From assembly GCA_964553615.1 (NCBI GenBank), contig CAZKMA010000004.1:47904-111903 (forward strand): a stretch of DNA of 64,000 bases, given 5' to 3'. The stretch is from DATKUC01 sp964553615 (GTDB taxonomy: Bacteria > Spirochaetota > Spirochaetia > DSM-27196 > DATKUC01). The notes under the pieces were generated by a model. That model searched no databases. It was not told the origin of the DNA and was given only the letters and a program-made list of their open reading frames with translations. Shown here piece after piece: positions 27,716 through 36,688 of this stretch (within the stretch, counting starts at the first letter, position 1; every line of letters starts with the position of its first letter). Both the position numbers and the translations under genes were made by a program.

Positions 27716-28750
27716 CTATCGACCGGTATCGCTCGACTTGGCCCAGAGATTGATTCCACTCTCGACCGCATGCTTGTCGATCTCCGTGAGCTCTGCCGGA
27801 GAAAACTCCAGGTTCCCGATAGCAGCGACGTTTTCCTCGATCTGCTGCACACTGCTCGCGCCTATCAGCACCGAAGTCACGCGTGGATCGCGCAGACACC
27901 ACGCGAGCGCCATCTGCGCAAGCGATTGACCGCGACGCCCCGCAATATCGTTCAACTTTCTGATACGCTCTATATTTTCAGGGGTCAGGAGCTTCCTGCT
28001 GAGCGCGGTGCCCTCGGTTGCCGCCCGCGATCCGGCAGGAACACCGTTCAGGTACTTGTCCGACAGCATGCCCTGCGCGAGCGGCGAGAACGCGATGCTT
28101 CCAACTCCCTCATCCTCGAGGACCGGGAGAAGATCACCCTCTACCCATCGATTCAACATTGAGTAGGAGGGCTGATGGATGACGAGCGGTGTTCCCATCT
28201 CCCGAAGAATGCGTGCCGCCTCCTTCGTCTTCTTTCCAGAATAGGAGGAGATGCCAACATACAGAGCCTTTCCCTGACGGACTGCGGTGTCAAGCGCGCC
28301 AAGGGTCTCCTCGAGCGGTGTGTCCGGGTCGAAACGATGGGAATAGAAGATATCCACGTACTCGAGACCCATTCGCTTCAGGCTCTGATCCAGACTCGCC
28401 AGGAGGTATTTTCTGCTGCCCAGGTCTCCATACGGACCCGGCCACATGTAGTAACCTGCCTTCGTGGAGACAATGAGCTCATCACGATACGGACGAAGAT
28501 CCTGCTTCAATATCTTGCCGAAGTTCTCCTCCGCCGATCCCGGAGGCGGCCCGTAGTTATTCGCCAGATCGAAATGCGTAACACCCAGATCGAAGGCGCG
28601 GTGAATCATCGCTCGCCCCGTCTCAAGCGCGTTCACACCCCCGAAATTGTGCCACAAGCCCAGCGAAACGAGCGGCAGATGCAGTCCGCTCCTCCCACTC
28701 CGCTTGTACACCATGGACTTGTACCGTTTTTCCGCGGCAACGTATGACAC
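27716..28750 (-). CDS. Aldo/keto reductase (YghZ/potassium-channel-beta type)
   Basis: A 344-residue NADPH-dependent reductase. Motifs are YKRSGRSGLHLPLVSLGLW, FDLANNYGPPPGSAE with the catalytic tyrosine, GRDELIVSTKAGY-like sequence, and FSPLAQGMLSDKYL. This group, including E. coli YghZ, reduces methylglyoxal and other aldehydes. GTG 28750 is taken because AGGAGG lies 7 bases upstream; an internal ATG 12 codons later has none. It is divergent from the Rrf2 gene and ends in a strong terminator. Confidence 0.93.
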   Translation of the reverse strand: MSYVAAEKRYKSMVYKRSGRSGLHLPLVSLGLWHNFGGVNALETGRAMIHRAFDLGVTHFDLANNYGPPPGSAEENFGKILKQDLRPYRDELIVSTKAGYYMWPGPYGDLGSRKYLLASLDQSLKRMGLEYVDIFYSHRFDPDTPLEETLGALDTAVRQGKALYVGISSYSGKKTKEAARILREMGTPLVIHQPSYSMLNRWVEGDLLPVLEDEGVGSIAFSPLAQGMLSDKYLNGVPAGSRAATEGTALSRKLLTPENIERIRKLNDIAGRRGQSLAQMALAWCLRDPRVTSVLIGASSVQQIEENVAAIGNLEFSPAELTEIDKHAVESGINLWAKSSDTGR

Positions 28751-28851
28751 TCATGCGCCTCCTGCTGTTTTCTTATCAAGAAAAAGTACGCATATGGCGG
28801 GGCTCCGGTCAACCCACCCTTCGGTTTCCAGCTGGCTTTATAATCGTCGCA

Positions 28852-28880
28852 TTGACATTTTCTTATTTCGGTATTAGAAT
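28852..28880 (+). promoter_or_regulatory. Sigma-70 promoter of the Rrf2-hemerythrin unit
   Basis: Perfect TTGACA (28852-28857), a 17-base spacer and TAGAAT (28875-28880), 17 bases before the ATG at 28897. One of the clearest promoters in the window. Confidence 0.8.
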
Positions 28881-28883
28881 ACC
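28870..28883. promoter_or_regulatory. Palindromic operator over the -10 box
   Basis: GGTATTAGAATACC: perfect 6-bp arms around a two-base centre, covering the -10 hexamer. Its position suits repression by the Rrf2 protein encoded just downstream (autoregulation by analogy with NsrR/IscR); no binding evidence exists. Confidence 0.55.
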
Positions 28884-28896
28884 TCTATACTACATT

Positions 28897-29298
28897 ATGG
28901 CACAAATGATACAGCTTTCAGAGGCAGCTTCAATCGCACTTCACAGCGTGGCCTACATCGCACGCGCTCCCGGGGATCTGTTCACCGCAAAGGAGATTGC
29001 ACGAAGTTCGGGTGCGTCTGAGAATCATATCGCCAAAGTGCTGCAGAGACTCGTGAAGGCCGGGATTCTTCGGTCCATACGTGGTCCGCACGGCGGATTC
29101 GCCCTGCAGCGCGCGAAAGAAGAGATTACCTTTCTTGAGATATACGAAGCCATTGAGGGAAAGGTTACCGCGAGTCCCTGCCCGCTTCACCGCGGCACGT
29201 GCCCGTTCGAACGGTGCATGTTCGGTGGACTTCTGACCAGGGTGAACAACGAAATTGTCCAGTATTTTGGCAGCAAGAAAATTTCCGACTTCGTATGA
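28897..29298 (+). CDS. Rrf2-family transcriptional regulator (Fe-S type)
   Basis: A 133-residue regulator. An N-terminal winged helix (LSEAASIALHSVAYIA, FTAKEIARSSGASENHIAKVLQRLVKAGIL, SIRGPHGGFAL) is followed by a cysteine cluster at 88-101, C-x6-C-x4-C (SPCPLHRGTCPFERC), as in cluster-binding Rrf2 proteins such as NsrR and IscR that sense nitric oxide, iron or redox state. ATG 28897 sits just behind a strong promoter. The hemerythrin gene follows after 16 bases, which suggests control of an oxygen or NO response. Confidence 0.92.
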   Translation: MAQMIQLSEAASIALHSVAYIARAPGDLFTAKEIARSSGASENHIAKVLQRLVKAGILRSIRGPHGGFALQRAKEEITFLEIYEAIEGKVTASPCPLHRGTCPFERCMFGGLLTRVNNEIVQYFGSKKISDFV

Positions 29299-29314
29299 AG
29301 TCGGCGGAGGATAT

Positions 29315-30082
29315 ATGACTGACATCAAGGAACGGATCAAGACGGTTCTGCGGGATGTGCGCACACAGGACGATGCGCGCATGCCTCCGGAAAAACGGCA
29401 GGCAATAAAGCACCTCCTGGCCCACGCAAGTCCGGCAATGATTGCGGCGGCGGAACAGGAACTGGTTGCAGAAGGATTCACCATTCAGGATCTTACCTCG
29501 GCATGTGATGTTCACCTGGAGCTCTTCCGCGAAGCAGCAGCCGAATCCAGCCTCGATCTTCCCGAAGATCACCCGTTATCGCGGTTTGAACACGACCACC
29601 GTGTCATACTTCGAACCCTCGAGAAGCTTCGTGAGGCGATAGCGCTCGCCCGTACACGGGAAAACCTTCAGGAGGCGTCTGGAGATCGGGATACCATGAG
29701 AAAGTGTGTTGATCTTCTCCTCGCCGCGGAAAACCACAATGTCCGTCAGGAAAATACACTCTTCCCCATGCTCGAGCGTTATGGAATTGAACAGCCGCCG
29801 GCCATCATGTGGCAGGAACATACAGACATGAGAGAAGACAAGAAACGACTCGTCGCGATCGTTGAGGAAGATGGTGACCTTTCCGTTCACCTGGAAAAAT
29901 TGGATCAGCTTGCGATTCTTCTTACTGAGAAATTCGCCATGCACAGTCAGAAGGAGCAACGGATTCTCTACCCTGCCGCAGTTGAGCTCTTCTCCGAGAG
30001 TGAATGGCAGGACATCAAAGAAGAATGTGACAATCTGGGTTACTTCACGGATACATTCAACGAAGGAATAGAAACGCCATGA
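29315..30082 (+). CDS. DUF438-hemerythrin protein
   Basis: A 255-residue protein. The first ~80 residues form a DUF438 helical domain (RIKTVLRDVRTQDDARMPPEKRQAIK and HASPAMIAAAEQELVAEGFTIQDL). A hemerythrin HHE domain follows from ~90 with likely diiron ligands in FEHDHRVI, AENHNVRQENTLFP, WQEHTDMRED and MHSQKEQRILYP. Related proteins bind O2 or take part in repair of NO-damaged iron centres. GGAGG precedes ATG 29315. In many bacteria DUF438, HHE and PAS are one chain; here the PAS part is a separate overlapping gene. Confidence 0.92.
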   Translation: MTDIKERIKTVLRDVRTQDDARMPPEKRQAIKHLLAHASPAMIAAAEQELVAEGFTIQDLTSACDVHLELFREAAAESSLDLPEDHPLSRFEHDHRVILRTLEKLREAIALARTRENLQEASGDRDTMRKCVDLLLAAENHNVRQENTLFPMLERYGIEQPPAIMWQEHTDMREDKKRLVAIVEEDGDLSVHLEKLDQLAILLTEKFAMHSQKEQRILYPAAVELFSESEWQDIKEECDNLGYFTDTFNEGIETP

Positions 30083-30474
30083 ATATTGACGCAATGACTA
30101 TGGAAACAATCGAAGCAGTGTTCGACTCAATCAATGTCGATATCTCGTTCGTGGATGCGAACGACAGGGTCACCTACTTCAATACGCCAAAAGCAGGCCG
30201 AATTTTTCCGCGAACCAAAATGGACATCGGTCGAAAGGTTCAGAACTGCCATCCACCGCAGAGTCTGGACAAGGTAAATGCAATACTCAACGGCTTCCGG
30301 CAGGGAACCAGCCAGGACGCCGAGTTCTGGATCAACCTGGGAGGCCGCTTCATCAAGATTGACTACTTTCCTGTCCGGTCCAGCGATGGAACCTACCTTG
30401 GAACGGTCGAGGTAAGCCAGGACGCAACAAAACTTCGCGCACTTGAAGGTGAACGCCGGATCCTGGATTCCTGA
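30079..30474 (+). CDS. Stand-alone PAS-domain protein
   Basis: A 131-residue single-domain protein starting in the stop of the hemerythrin gene (ATGA). It resembles the C-terminal PAS domain of DUF438 proteins: IEAVFDSINVDISFVDANDRVTYFN, GRIFPRTKMDIGRKVQNCHPPQS, and FIKIDYFPVRSSDGTYLGTVEVSQDAT. The PxxHP-like NCHPPQS segment is typical of heme- or flavin-associated PAS_10 domains. It probably binds the hemerythrin protein as a ligand sensor. Confidence 0.88.
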   Translation: MNIDAMTMETIEAVFDSINVDISFVDANDRVTYFNTPKAGRIFPRTKMDIGRKVQNCHPPQSLDKVNAILNGFRQGTSQDAEFWINLGGRFIKIDYFPVRSSDGTYLGTVEVSQDATKLRALEGERRILDS

Positions 30475-30493
30475 TCGGTTTTCCTCCGGGCGG

Positions 30494-31105
30494 CTAACCC
30501 GGCGGGGGGCCAATGGAGATCCCGAGGGACTGTTCAATGGTCAGACGGGTGAATCCGAGAATATCCGTGAGCGTTACGCCAACGGAGGATGAACGCGCTA
30601 TGCGCGCGGCATTGAGAATACCGAGGAAGTAGATCATCAGCCCCGCCTCGAGCTGCCGCCGGGTCAGTGGAAGGTCCATGGCATTCTGCCGATCCGTCTG
30701 ATCCTCGGCGGCAATCACCGAAGCAACGATGGAGGTCAGGTCTTCGATCTTCTCTTCAATGCGGGTGTACTGGATGGCCTCCGACAGGAGAATGTTTATG
30801 AAATCCAGGTCCTGCAGAAGCTCCGGCAGGAATCGGTCAATGACAATTCTCAACCGGTCAATCTGATTGTCCTTCTCCGCAATGGACTCTACAAGCGCCT
30901 GTCTGAACTCCTGCCACCCCTCGGAAACAATGGTCTGGACAATCTCTTCCTTGTTTCGAAAGTACGTATAGATTGTCCCGACCGGGAATCCGGTCTCGTG
31001 AACAATGTCGGACACCGCAGTATTGAAGAATCCGTTCTGTGAAAACAGCATCTTGGACGTTGCCAGGATGGTGAGTCGTTTCTGTTCGTCCTTCAGCCGC
31101 GGCAT
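30494..31105 (-). CDS. TetR/AcrR-family transcriptional regulator
   Basis: A 203-residue repressor-type protein. The N-terminal helix-turn-helix reads RLTILATSKMLFSQNGFFNTAVSDIVHETGFPVGTIYTYFRNKEEI, a typical TetR region, and the helical remainder forms the ligand domain. Ligand unknown. ATG 31105 follows GGAGAGG. It is divergent from the deacetylase gene with 92 bases between starts, so it may control that gene and itself. It is convergent with the PAS gene, with only about 20 bases between the stops. Confidence 0.9.
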   Translation of the reverse strand: MPRLKDEQKRLTILATSKMLFSQNGFFNTAVSDIVHETGFPVGTIYTYFRNKEEIVQTIVSEGWQEFRQALVESIAEKDNQIDRLRIVIDRFLPELLQDLDFINILLSEAIQYTRIEEKIEDLTSIVASVIAAEDQTDRQNAMDLPLTRRQLEAGLMIYFLGILNAARIARSSSVGVTLTDILGFTRLTIEQSLGISIGPPPG

Positions 31106-31197
31106 AACCTCTCCATGTCCTTCAGTGTACCTGATGCGCAGAGACTTGTCAGTCGACCACTTTCCCTGCCGCATAGACAAGCGTTACCTTTTCCCTT

Positions 31198-32277
31198 ATG
31201 GGAAAGGTAGCAATCATACGCGATCCACTCTGCCTGAAACATCGGAATGGCCCGGCACATCCCGAGCGCCCCGAACGCCTTGTGGCTATCGACGAAATGA
31301 TCGAGCATGCTCCTTTTCGCAATTCGCTCATCGAACTCCCTTCCCGGAACGCCGACCCGGAGGAGCTCGCCATGGTTCACACGGCATCTTACATCGATCT
31401 GGTACGCGGGACTGCCGCGCAATCGCATACATACCTGGATCCGGATACGGGCGCAAATCGTCACACATGGAACGCTGCGCTCCGGGCGGCGGGAAGTGCA
31501 TTGTGCGCAATAGACGCGATTATGGAGAACCTGTCGTCGGCTGCTTTTGCCCTGACGAGACCACCGGGCCACCACGCCGAGACGGACCGGGCAATGGGTT
31601 TCTGCATCTTCAACAATGTGGCAATTGCCGCGCAGTATGCCCGAAAACGTTATGGGCTTACACGCATCGCGATCCTCGACTGGGATGTGCATCATGGAAA
31701 CGGAACAATGAAATCGTTTTACGATACCGCCGAAGTGCTTTACGCGTCGCTTCATCAGTACCCCTACTATCCCGGCACAGGAAAGATCGAGGACTCGGGA
31801 GCCGGGTCCGGATCCGGGTTCACGGTGAATCTGCCGCTTCGAGCAGGTTTGACTGATGCCGACTATCTTGCCCTCTTCCGCGAAGTCATTGTTCCGGTAT
31901 TCGACGAATACAAACCGGAGCTTATACTGGTTTCAGCCGGATTCGACGCGCACCGGGATGATCCGCTTGCGGGTATGGAGCTCTCCGACCACGGATTTGC
32001 CGCAATGACGCAGGCAGTCTCCGAGGTTGCCGCCCGCCACGCTTCCGGCCGAATGGCATACATCCTCGAAGGGGGCTACAATGTCCGGTCGCTTGCGGCA
32101 GGAGTCGGCGAGGTTCTCGAAACGCTGATCTCGACACCAGAGAACGGAGGATGGTGCAAGGGTATCCCGCCTCAATCGGAGTACATTGGCAGCATCCTGC
32201 GGGAAGCGCGAGCTGAGCTCGCCCCCCACTGGAGGTGCCTCGAGCACATCGGGAATGGACGCGAGCAGGAGAGCTAA
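31198..32277 (+). CDS. Histone deacetylase family protein
   Basis: A 359-residue zinc amidohydrolase of the class II HDAC/acetylpolyamine aminohydrolase superfamily. Visible are HPERPERL, the His-His dyad in PPGHHAETDRAMGFCIFNN, zinc ligands in DWDVHHGNGT and the third in SAGFDAHRDDPL, and EGGYN near the C-terminus. Bacterial members deacetylate small acetylated compounds (polyamines, acetoin-related) rather than histones. A start at 31198 is accepted although the ribosome site is weak. A TetR gene is divergent. Confidence 0.93.
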   Translation: MGKVAIIRDPLCLKHRNGPAHPERPERLVAIDEMIEHAPFRNSLIELPSRNADPEELAMVHTASYIDLVRGTAAQSHTYLDPDTGANRHTWNAALRAAGSALCAIDAIMENLSSAAFALTRPPGHHAETDRAMGFCIFNNVAIAAQYARKRYGLTRIAILDWDVHHGNGTMKSFYDTAEVLYASLHQYPYYPGTGKIEDSGAGSGSGFTVNLPLRAGLTDADYLALFREVIVPVFDEYKPELILVSAGFDAHRDDPLAGMELSDHGFAAMTQAVSEVAARHASGRMAYILEGGYNVRSLAAGVGEVLETLISTPENGGWCKGIPPQSEYIGSILREARAELAPHWRCLEHIGNGREQES

Positions 32278-32498
32278 AGGTCTACCGGTGCGCCGCCGGG
32301 AACTATACAGAAGTTCTGGTTGTTTCAGACTCAATCCTGAAACTCGAACCGCTTCGCACTCGATTTCTCGAACAGGGACAATTTCTTTCAGAGTTCCCGC
32401 TGGACACAACTCAAAATTTCCTTCGGATGGCAGGGCCGGACGAATATACTCAACTCCGGGAGCAGGATGTGGTTGCGCCCGGGTACCACGTGAGATGA
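32235..32498 (+). CDS. Small hypothetical protein overlapping the deacetylase end
   Basis: An 87-codon frame from GTG 32235, overlapping the deacetylase by 43 bases, ends 22 bases before the convergent glnS stop. The product contains EVLVVSDSILKLEPLRTRFLEQG and ends VVAPGYHVR, which looks like a folded hydrophilic domain but matches nothing I recognise. Without it the 240 bases between the two genes are empty. The start is uncertain. Confidence 0.4.
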   Translation: MPRAHREWTRAGELKVYRCAAGNYTEVLVVSDSILKLEPLRTRFLEQGQFLSEFPLDTTQNFLRMAGPDEYTQLREQDVVAPGYHVR

Positions 32499-32519
32499 GG
32501 GATCGGGTAGTGCATAGGG

Positions 32520-34241
32520 TCAGACGGAGCGGCCGGTATTCTGTATCTTCGCCCACGAGTCCTTCAGACCAACGGTGCGGTTAAAGACAATCCTTCCCGA
32601 ACGGGTATCCGATGTGTCCACGCAGAAATACCCCTGACGGAGGAACTGGTAGCGAGCTCCAGGCTCCGCGTCCGACAGCGAAGGTTCTGCCATACACTCC
32701 GTAAGAACTTCGAGCGACTGCGGGTTGATGAACTCCCGGTAGTCGCGATCCTCACCAATTGATGCAAGATCCGGTTCGAGGAACAGGTGGTCATAGAGCC
32801 GAACGTCCGCTCCCACTGCGTGCGGCGCGGACACCCAGTGCAGGGTTCCTTTGACCTTGCGTCCATCGGGCGTGTCGCCACCGCGGGATTCCGGGTCGTA
32901 GGTACAGTGCAGCTCAACGACTGTGCCGCTTGACGGATCTTTGACAACGCTCCGGCAGGTAATGTAGTAGGTGTGCTTCAGACGCACCTCTCTGCCGGGA
33001 GCCAACCGGAAGAACTTCTTGTGCGGCTCTTCCTGAAAATCTTCTTCTTCTATGTAGATCTCGCGGGAAAACGGTACTTTCCGCGTGCCCAGGGAGGCAT
33101 CCTCGGGATTGTTCTCGGCATCGAACCACTCGACCTTTCCTTCCGGATAGTTGTCAATGACAACCTTGAGAGGGCGGAGAACAACCATGACCCGCTGTGC
33201 ACGGCGGTTCAGATCTTCCCGGATGAAGTATTCGAGCATTGCAATATCCACGAGACTGTTGGTCTTGGACACCCCGACCCGACGGCAGAAGTTCCGTATT
33301 GCTTCCGGCGTATATCCACGTCGTCTGAGCCCGGAAATCGTCGGCATCCGCGGATCGTCCCATCCGGAGACGCGCTTTTCCTGAACCAGCTCCAGGAGCT
33401 TGCGCTTGCTCATCATGGTATGAGTAATGTTTAATCGGGCAAACTCGATCTGCTGGGGATGATAGATATCAAGCTCGTTCAGAAACCAGTCGTACAACGG
33501 GCGATGCACCTCAAATTCGAGCGTACAGATTGAATGTGTTATGCCTTCAATTGAGTCGCACAGGCCATGGGCCCAGTCGTACATCGGGTAGATGCACCAT
33601 TCGTCTCCGGTACGATGGTGAGAAATGTGACGGATGCGGTACATGATCGGATCCCGCATGATGATGTTCGGATGTCCCATCTCTATCTTCGCACGAAGAA
33701 CGTGGGCGCCGTCGGGAAACTCTCCATTTCGCATGCGTTCAAACAGGTCGAGATTCTCGTCGATGCTCCTCAGGCGGTACGGACTGTCCTTCCCCGGAAC
33801 GGTCGGCGAACCCCGATACTCAAGAATTTCGTCTGCACTCAGGCTGTCCACGTACGCCTTTCCCTTACGGATGAGTTGAACCGCGTAGTCGTACAGCGCA
33901 TGAAAGTAGTCGGACGCATAGTACTTGCGCTCACCCCAATCGTATCCGAGCCAGCGCACGTCTGCCTCGATATTCTCGACATACTCGGTGTTTTCCCGTG
34001 TCGGATTCGTGTCGTCGTATCGGAGATTGCACACACCCGCGAAATCCGCTGCTATTCCGAAGTTGAGCACAATTGATTTCGCGTGACCGATATGAAGATA
34101 TCCATTCGGTTCGGGAGGAAACCTCGTGTGGACCACGCCGTCGAAACGACCGCTCTTGTTGTCTTCGACGACGCGTGATCTGATAAAATCAAGACCGGCC
34201 GCGGATTCCGGGCCGGCTACCGTGTTGTTCTCGTTGCTCAT
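32520..34241 (-). CDS. glnS: Glutaminyl-tRNA synthetase
   Basis: A 573-residue class I aminoacyl-tRNA synthetase. HIGH appears in PPEPNGYLHIGHAKS, the KMSKS loop as MMSKRKL, the Rossmann fold spans ~20-270, and the C-terminal beta-barrel anticodon-binding region is complete (VFNRTVGLKDSW at the end). Length fits bacterial GlnRS. It charges tRNA-Gln directly. The gene has its own promoter and a GGTGACC ribosome site. Confidence 0.97.
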   Translation of the reverse strand: MSNENNTVAGPESAAGLDFIRSRVVEDNKSGRFDGVVHTRFPPEPNGYLHIGHAKSIVLNFGIAADFAGVCNLRYDDTNPTRENTEYVENIEADVRWLGYDWGERKYYASDYFHALYDYAVQLIRKGKAYVDSLSADEILEYRGSPTVPGKDSPYRLRSIDENLDLFERMRNGEFPDGAHVLRAKIEMGHPNIIMRDPIMYRIRHISHHRTGDEWCIYPMYDWAHGLCDSIEGITHSICTLEFEVHRPLYDWFLNELDIYHPQQIEFARLNITHTMMSKRKLLELVQEKRVSGWDDPRMPTISGLRRRGYTPEAIRNFCRRVGVSKTNSLVDIAMLEYFIREDLNRRAQRVMVVLRPLKVVIDNYPEGKVEWFDAENNPEDASLGTRKVPFSREIYIEEEDFQEEPHKKFFRLAPGREVRLKHTYYITCRSVVKDPSSGTVVELHCTYDPESRGGDTPDGRKVKGTLHWVSAPHAVGADVRLYDHLFLEPDLASIGEDRDYREFINPQSLEVLTECMAEPSLSDAEPGARYQFLRQGYFCVDTSDTRSGRIVFNRTVGLKDSWAKIQNTGRSV

Positions 34242-34278
34242 GGGTCACCTTCGATCGCATGTGGGTATCGGTTCGCGG

Positions 34279-34308
34279 ATTATATCACAGAGCTGTGACG
34301 CGTGACAA
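34279..34308 (-). promoter_or_regulatory. glnS promoter with palindromic spacer
   Basis: Minus-strand TTGTCA (34303-34308) and perfect TATAAT (34279-34284), 18-base spacer, about 38 bases upstream of the glnS ATG. The spacer contains TCACAG-AG-CTGTGA (34285-34298, plus-strand reading), a perfect 6-bp-arm palindrome that could be an operator. Confidence 0.7.
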
Positions 34309-34323
34309 ATGTCTCAGATGCTC

Positions 34324-36639
34324 TTATCCGTCGTTCCTCTGTGCCTCAACCACGGCCAGTGAGGTCATGTTCACGATCTCCCGCACCGATGAACCGAGCT
34401 GCAGAATGTGAACCGGCCGGGCCATCCCCATGAGCACCGGCCCGATAATTTCGGCACCACCAATCTCATGCAGCACCTTGTACGCAATGTTGCCCGCGGC
34501 AAGGTTCGGGAAGATGAGAGTATTCACCCGCTTTCCGACCAGATCGCTGAATGGATATGTTTCCGCCAGAAGATCGCCGTTCACGGCGATATTTGCCTGC
34601 ATCTCGCCGTCTATGGTGAGTCCGGGATAGCGTTTCTTGGCTGCCCGTACCGCATCGCGGCACCGCTCGGATTCCTCGGCACGTGTCGATCCGAAATTCG
34701 AATACGAAAGCACGGAGACAACTGGTTCAATGTCGAAAAAGCGCACAGTTCGGGCGGTGAGCCCGATAATGTCAACGAGGTCTTCAACCGACGGGTCCAG
34801 GTTCACGGTGGTATCGGCAAAGAAATAGACTCCGTGCGGTGAGTTCACAATGTACATCCCGGCAACACGGCGTACGTCCGGTTGCGGACCGATTATCTGG
34901 AGTGCGGGGCGGATGATCTTGGGATACTCCTTCGTCATTCCGGAGATCAGCGCATCCACCTGTCCGAGAGCGAGCATCGCACAACCAAAGTAGTTCCGGT
35001 CGGTCATCAGCCGGCGAGCGTCATAGCGCGTTACACCCTTTCGCCGTCGCTTCTCATACAGGACATCCGCGTACAGATCCAGCGCGGCATCTTCCGTTGC
35101 AGGGTCGATCATCTCACATTCTTCGAGTCCCTCGATCTGATGTTCGATCAACAACCGCCGAATACCGCTCCTGCTGCCGAGCAGAACCGGTTCCGCTATT
35201 CCCTGGTCCCGGACAATCTGCGCAGCCTTGAGGACGTTATAGGTATCCGCCTCCGCAAAGACCACACGCTTGGGGGACTTTCTGGCACGATTCAGGATCC
35301 CCGTCACGAGTTTCTGACCGATTCCGACCCTGCTCAGGAGTTCGGCCTCATACTGCTGCCAGTCGGAAATATGATTCCGCGCAACCCCGGAATCCATGGC
35401 CGCGCGCGCCACCGCCGGCGCCACCGTCGTGAGCAGACGAGGATCCAGCGGTTTGGGAATGAGATACTCAGGACCAAACCCGAGCTCGGTTCCCGCATAT
35501 GCACGACTTACCGCATCCGGCACGGGTTCCCGCGCGAGAGCTGACAGAGCGTGCGCGGCGGCAAGCTTCATCTCCTCATTTATCTCCCGCGCTCCCACAT
35601 CCAGTGCACCCCGAAAAATGAACGGAAAGCCAAGTACGTTGTTCACCTGATTCGGCCAGTCACTGCGGCCGGTCGCCATTACCGCATCCGGTCGAGCATT
35701 CACCGCCGTTTCGTAGTCTATTTCCGGATCCGGATTTGCGAGCGCGAATACGATGGGCCGTGCAGCCATCTTCTTCAAATGCCCGGCCTTCACTATACCG
35801 CCGACCGACAACCCGACAAGTACGTCCGCTCCATCAACGGCATCATCGAGTGTCCGAATGTCACGCTCCGTCGCGAACGGTGCCCTGAAGTCATGGTCGG
35901 ACAGATCACCTTTTCTGAGGACACCGTCGCGATCAACCACGACAATGTTCCTCGGATTTGCGCCCATAAGAATATAGAACTTCGTGCACGCAAGGGCCGC
36001 GGCGCCTGCGCCGACTACCACTATCTGAACCTCTTCCAGGCGCTTATTCTGCACCGTCAGTGCATTCATGAGCGCGGCTCCGGAAATAATCGCGGTACCA
36101 TGCTGGTCGTCATGCATAACCGGAATCGAGCACAGACGCTTCAGTTCTTCCTCTATGCCGAAGCACTCAGGCGCCTTGATGTCTTCCAGATTGATCCCGC
36201 CGAACGTCGGCTCGAGACATCGCACTATCTCGATGAGCGCATGCGGATCGTCGCAATTCACCTCGAGATCAAAGACATCGATTCCGGCAAACCGTTTGAA
36301 GAGCACCGCTTTGCCTTCCATAACCGGCTTCGCCGCATCTGCACCAATGTTCCCGAGACCGAGCACGGCTGAACCGTTGGTCACCACCGCTACCAGATTC
36401 CCCTTTGCGGTGTACCGGTAGGCAGCATCGGCGTCCGCAGCAATGACACGACATGGTTCGGCAACCCCGGGGGAGTATGCGAGCGCCAGATCGTACTGCG
36501 ATGAGACAGGTTTTGTGGGAACAACCTCGATCTTTCCGGGTTTCCCCTCTTCGTGATATTTGAGGGCCTCTTCCCGGGTAATCCGGAGCGGCCCACTGCG
36601 GCGAATTGCACCGGAACCCTTTGGGTGAGCGTCAGACAT
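34324..36639 (-). CDS. maeB: NADP-dependent malic enzyme, MaeB type with phosphotransacetylase-like domain
   Basis: A 771-residue enzyme converting malate to pyruvate and CO2. The N-terminal ~430 residues carry the malic enzyme fold (YSPGVAEPC, LGLGNIGADAAKPVMEGK, FDLEVNCDDPHA, VMHDDQHGTAI, VVGAGAAALAC). The C-terminal ~330 residues are a phosphate acetyltransferase-like regulatory domain (MTKEYPKIIRPALQIIG, FADTTVNLDPS). Length and order are standard for MaeB. ATG 36639 is preferred; the frame extends upstream but with low-complexity arginine-rich sequence. Confidence 0.95.
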   Translation of the reverse strand: MSDAHPKGSGAIRRSGPLRITREEALKYHEEGKPGKIEVVPTKPVSSQYDLALAYSPGVAEPCRVIAADADAAYRYTAKGNLVAVVTNGSAVLGLGNIGADAAKPVMEGKAVLFKRFAGIDVFDLEVNCDDPHALIEIVRCLEPTFGGINLEDIKAPECFGIEEELKRLCSIPVMHDDQHGTAIISGAALMNALTVQNKRLEEVQIVVVGAGAAALACTKFYILMGANPRNIVVVDRDGVLRKGDLSDHDFRAPFATERDIRTLDDAVDGADVLVGLSVGGIVKAGHLKKMAARPIVFALANPDPEIDYETAVNARPDAVMATGRSDWPNQVNNVLGFPFIFRGALDVGAREINEEMKLAAAHALSALAREPVPDAVSRAYAGTELGFGPEYLIPKPLDPRLLTTVAPAVARAAMDSGVARNHISDWQQYEAELLSRVGIGQKLVTGILNRARKSPKRVVFAEADTYNVLKAAQIVRDQGIAEPVLLGSRSGIRRLLIEHQIEGLEECEMIDPATEDAALDLYADVLYEKRRRKGVTRYDARRLMTDRNYFGCAMLALGQVDALISGMTKEYPKIIRPALQIIGPQPDVRRVAGMYIVNSPHGVYFFADTTVNLDPSVEDLVDIIGLTARTVRFFDIEPVVSVLSYSNFGSTRAEESERCRDAVRAAKKRYPGLTIDGEMQANIAVNGDLLAETYPFSDLVGKRVNTLIFPNLAAGNIAYKVLHEIGGAEIIGPVLMGMARPVHILQLGSSVREIVNMTSLAVVEAQRNDG

Positions 36640-36688
36640 ATAACAATGATAGCGATTTCCGGCTGTTGGCGACCACTTTCGCCACCGC

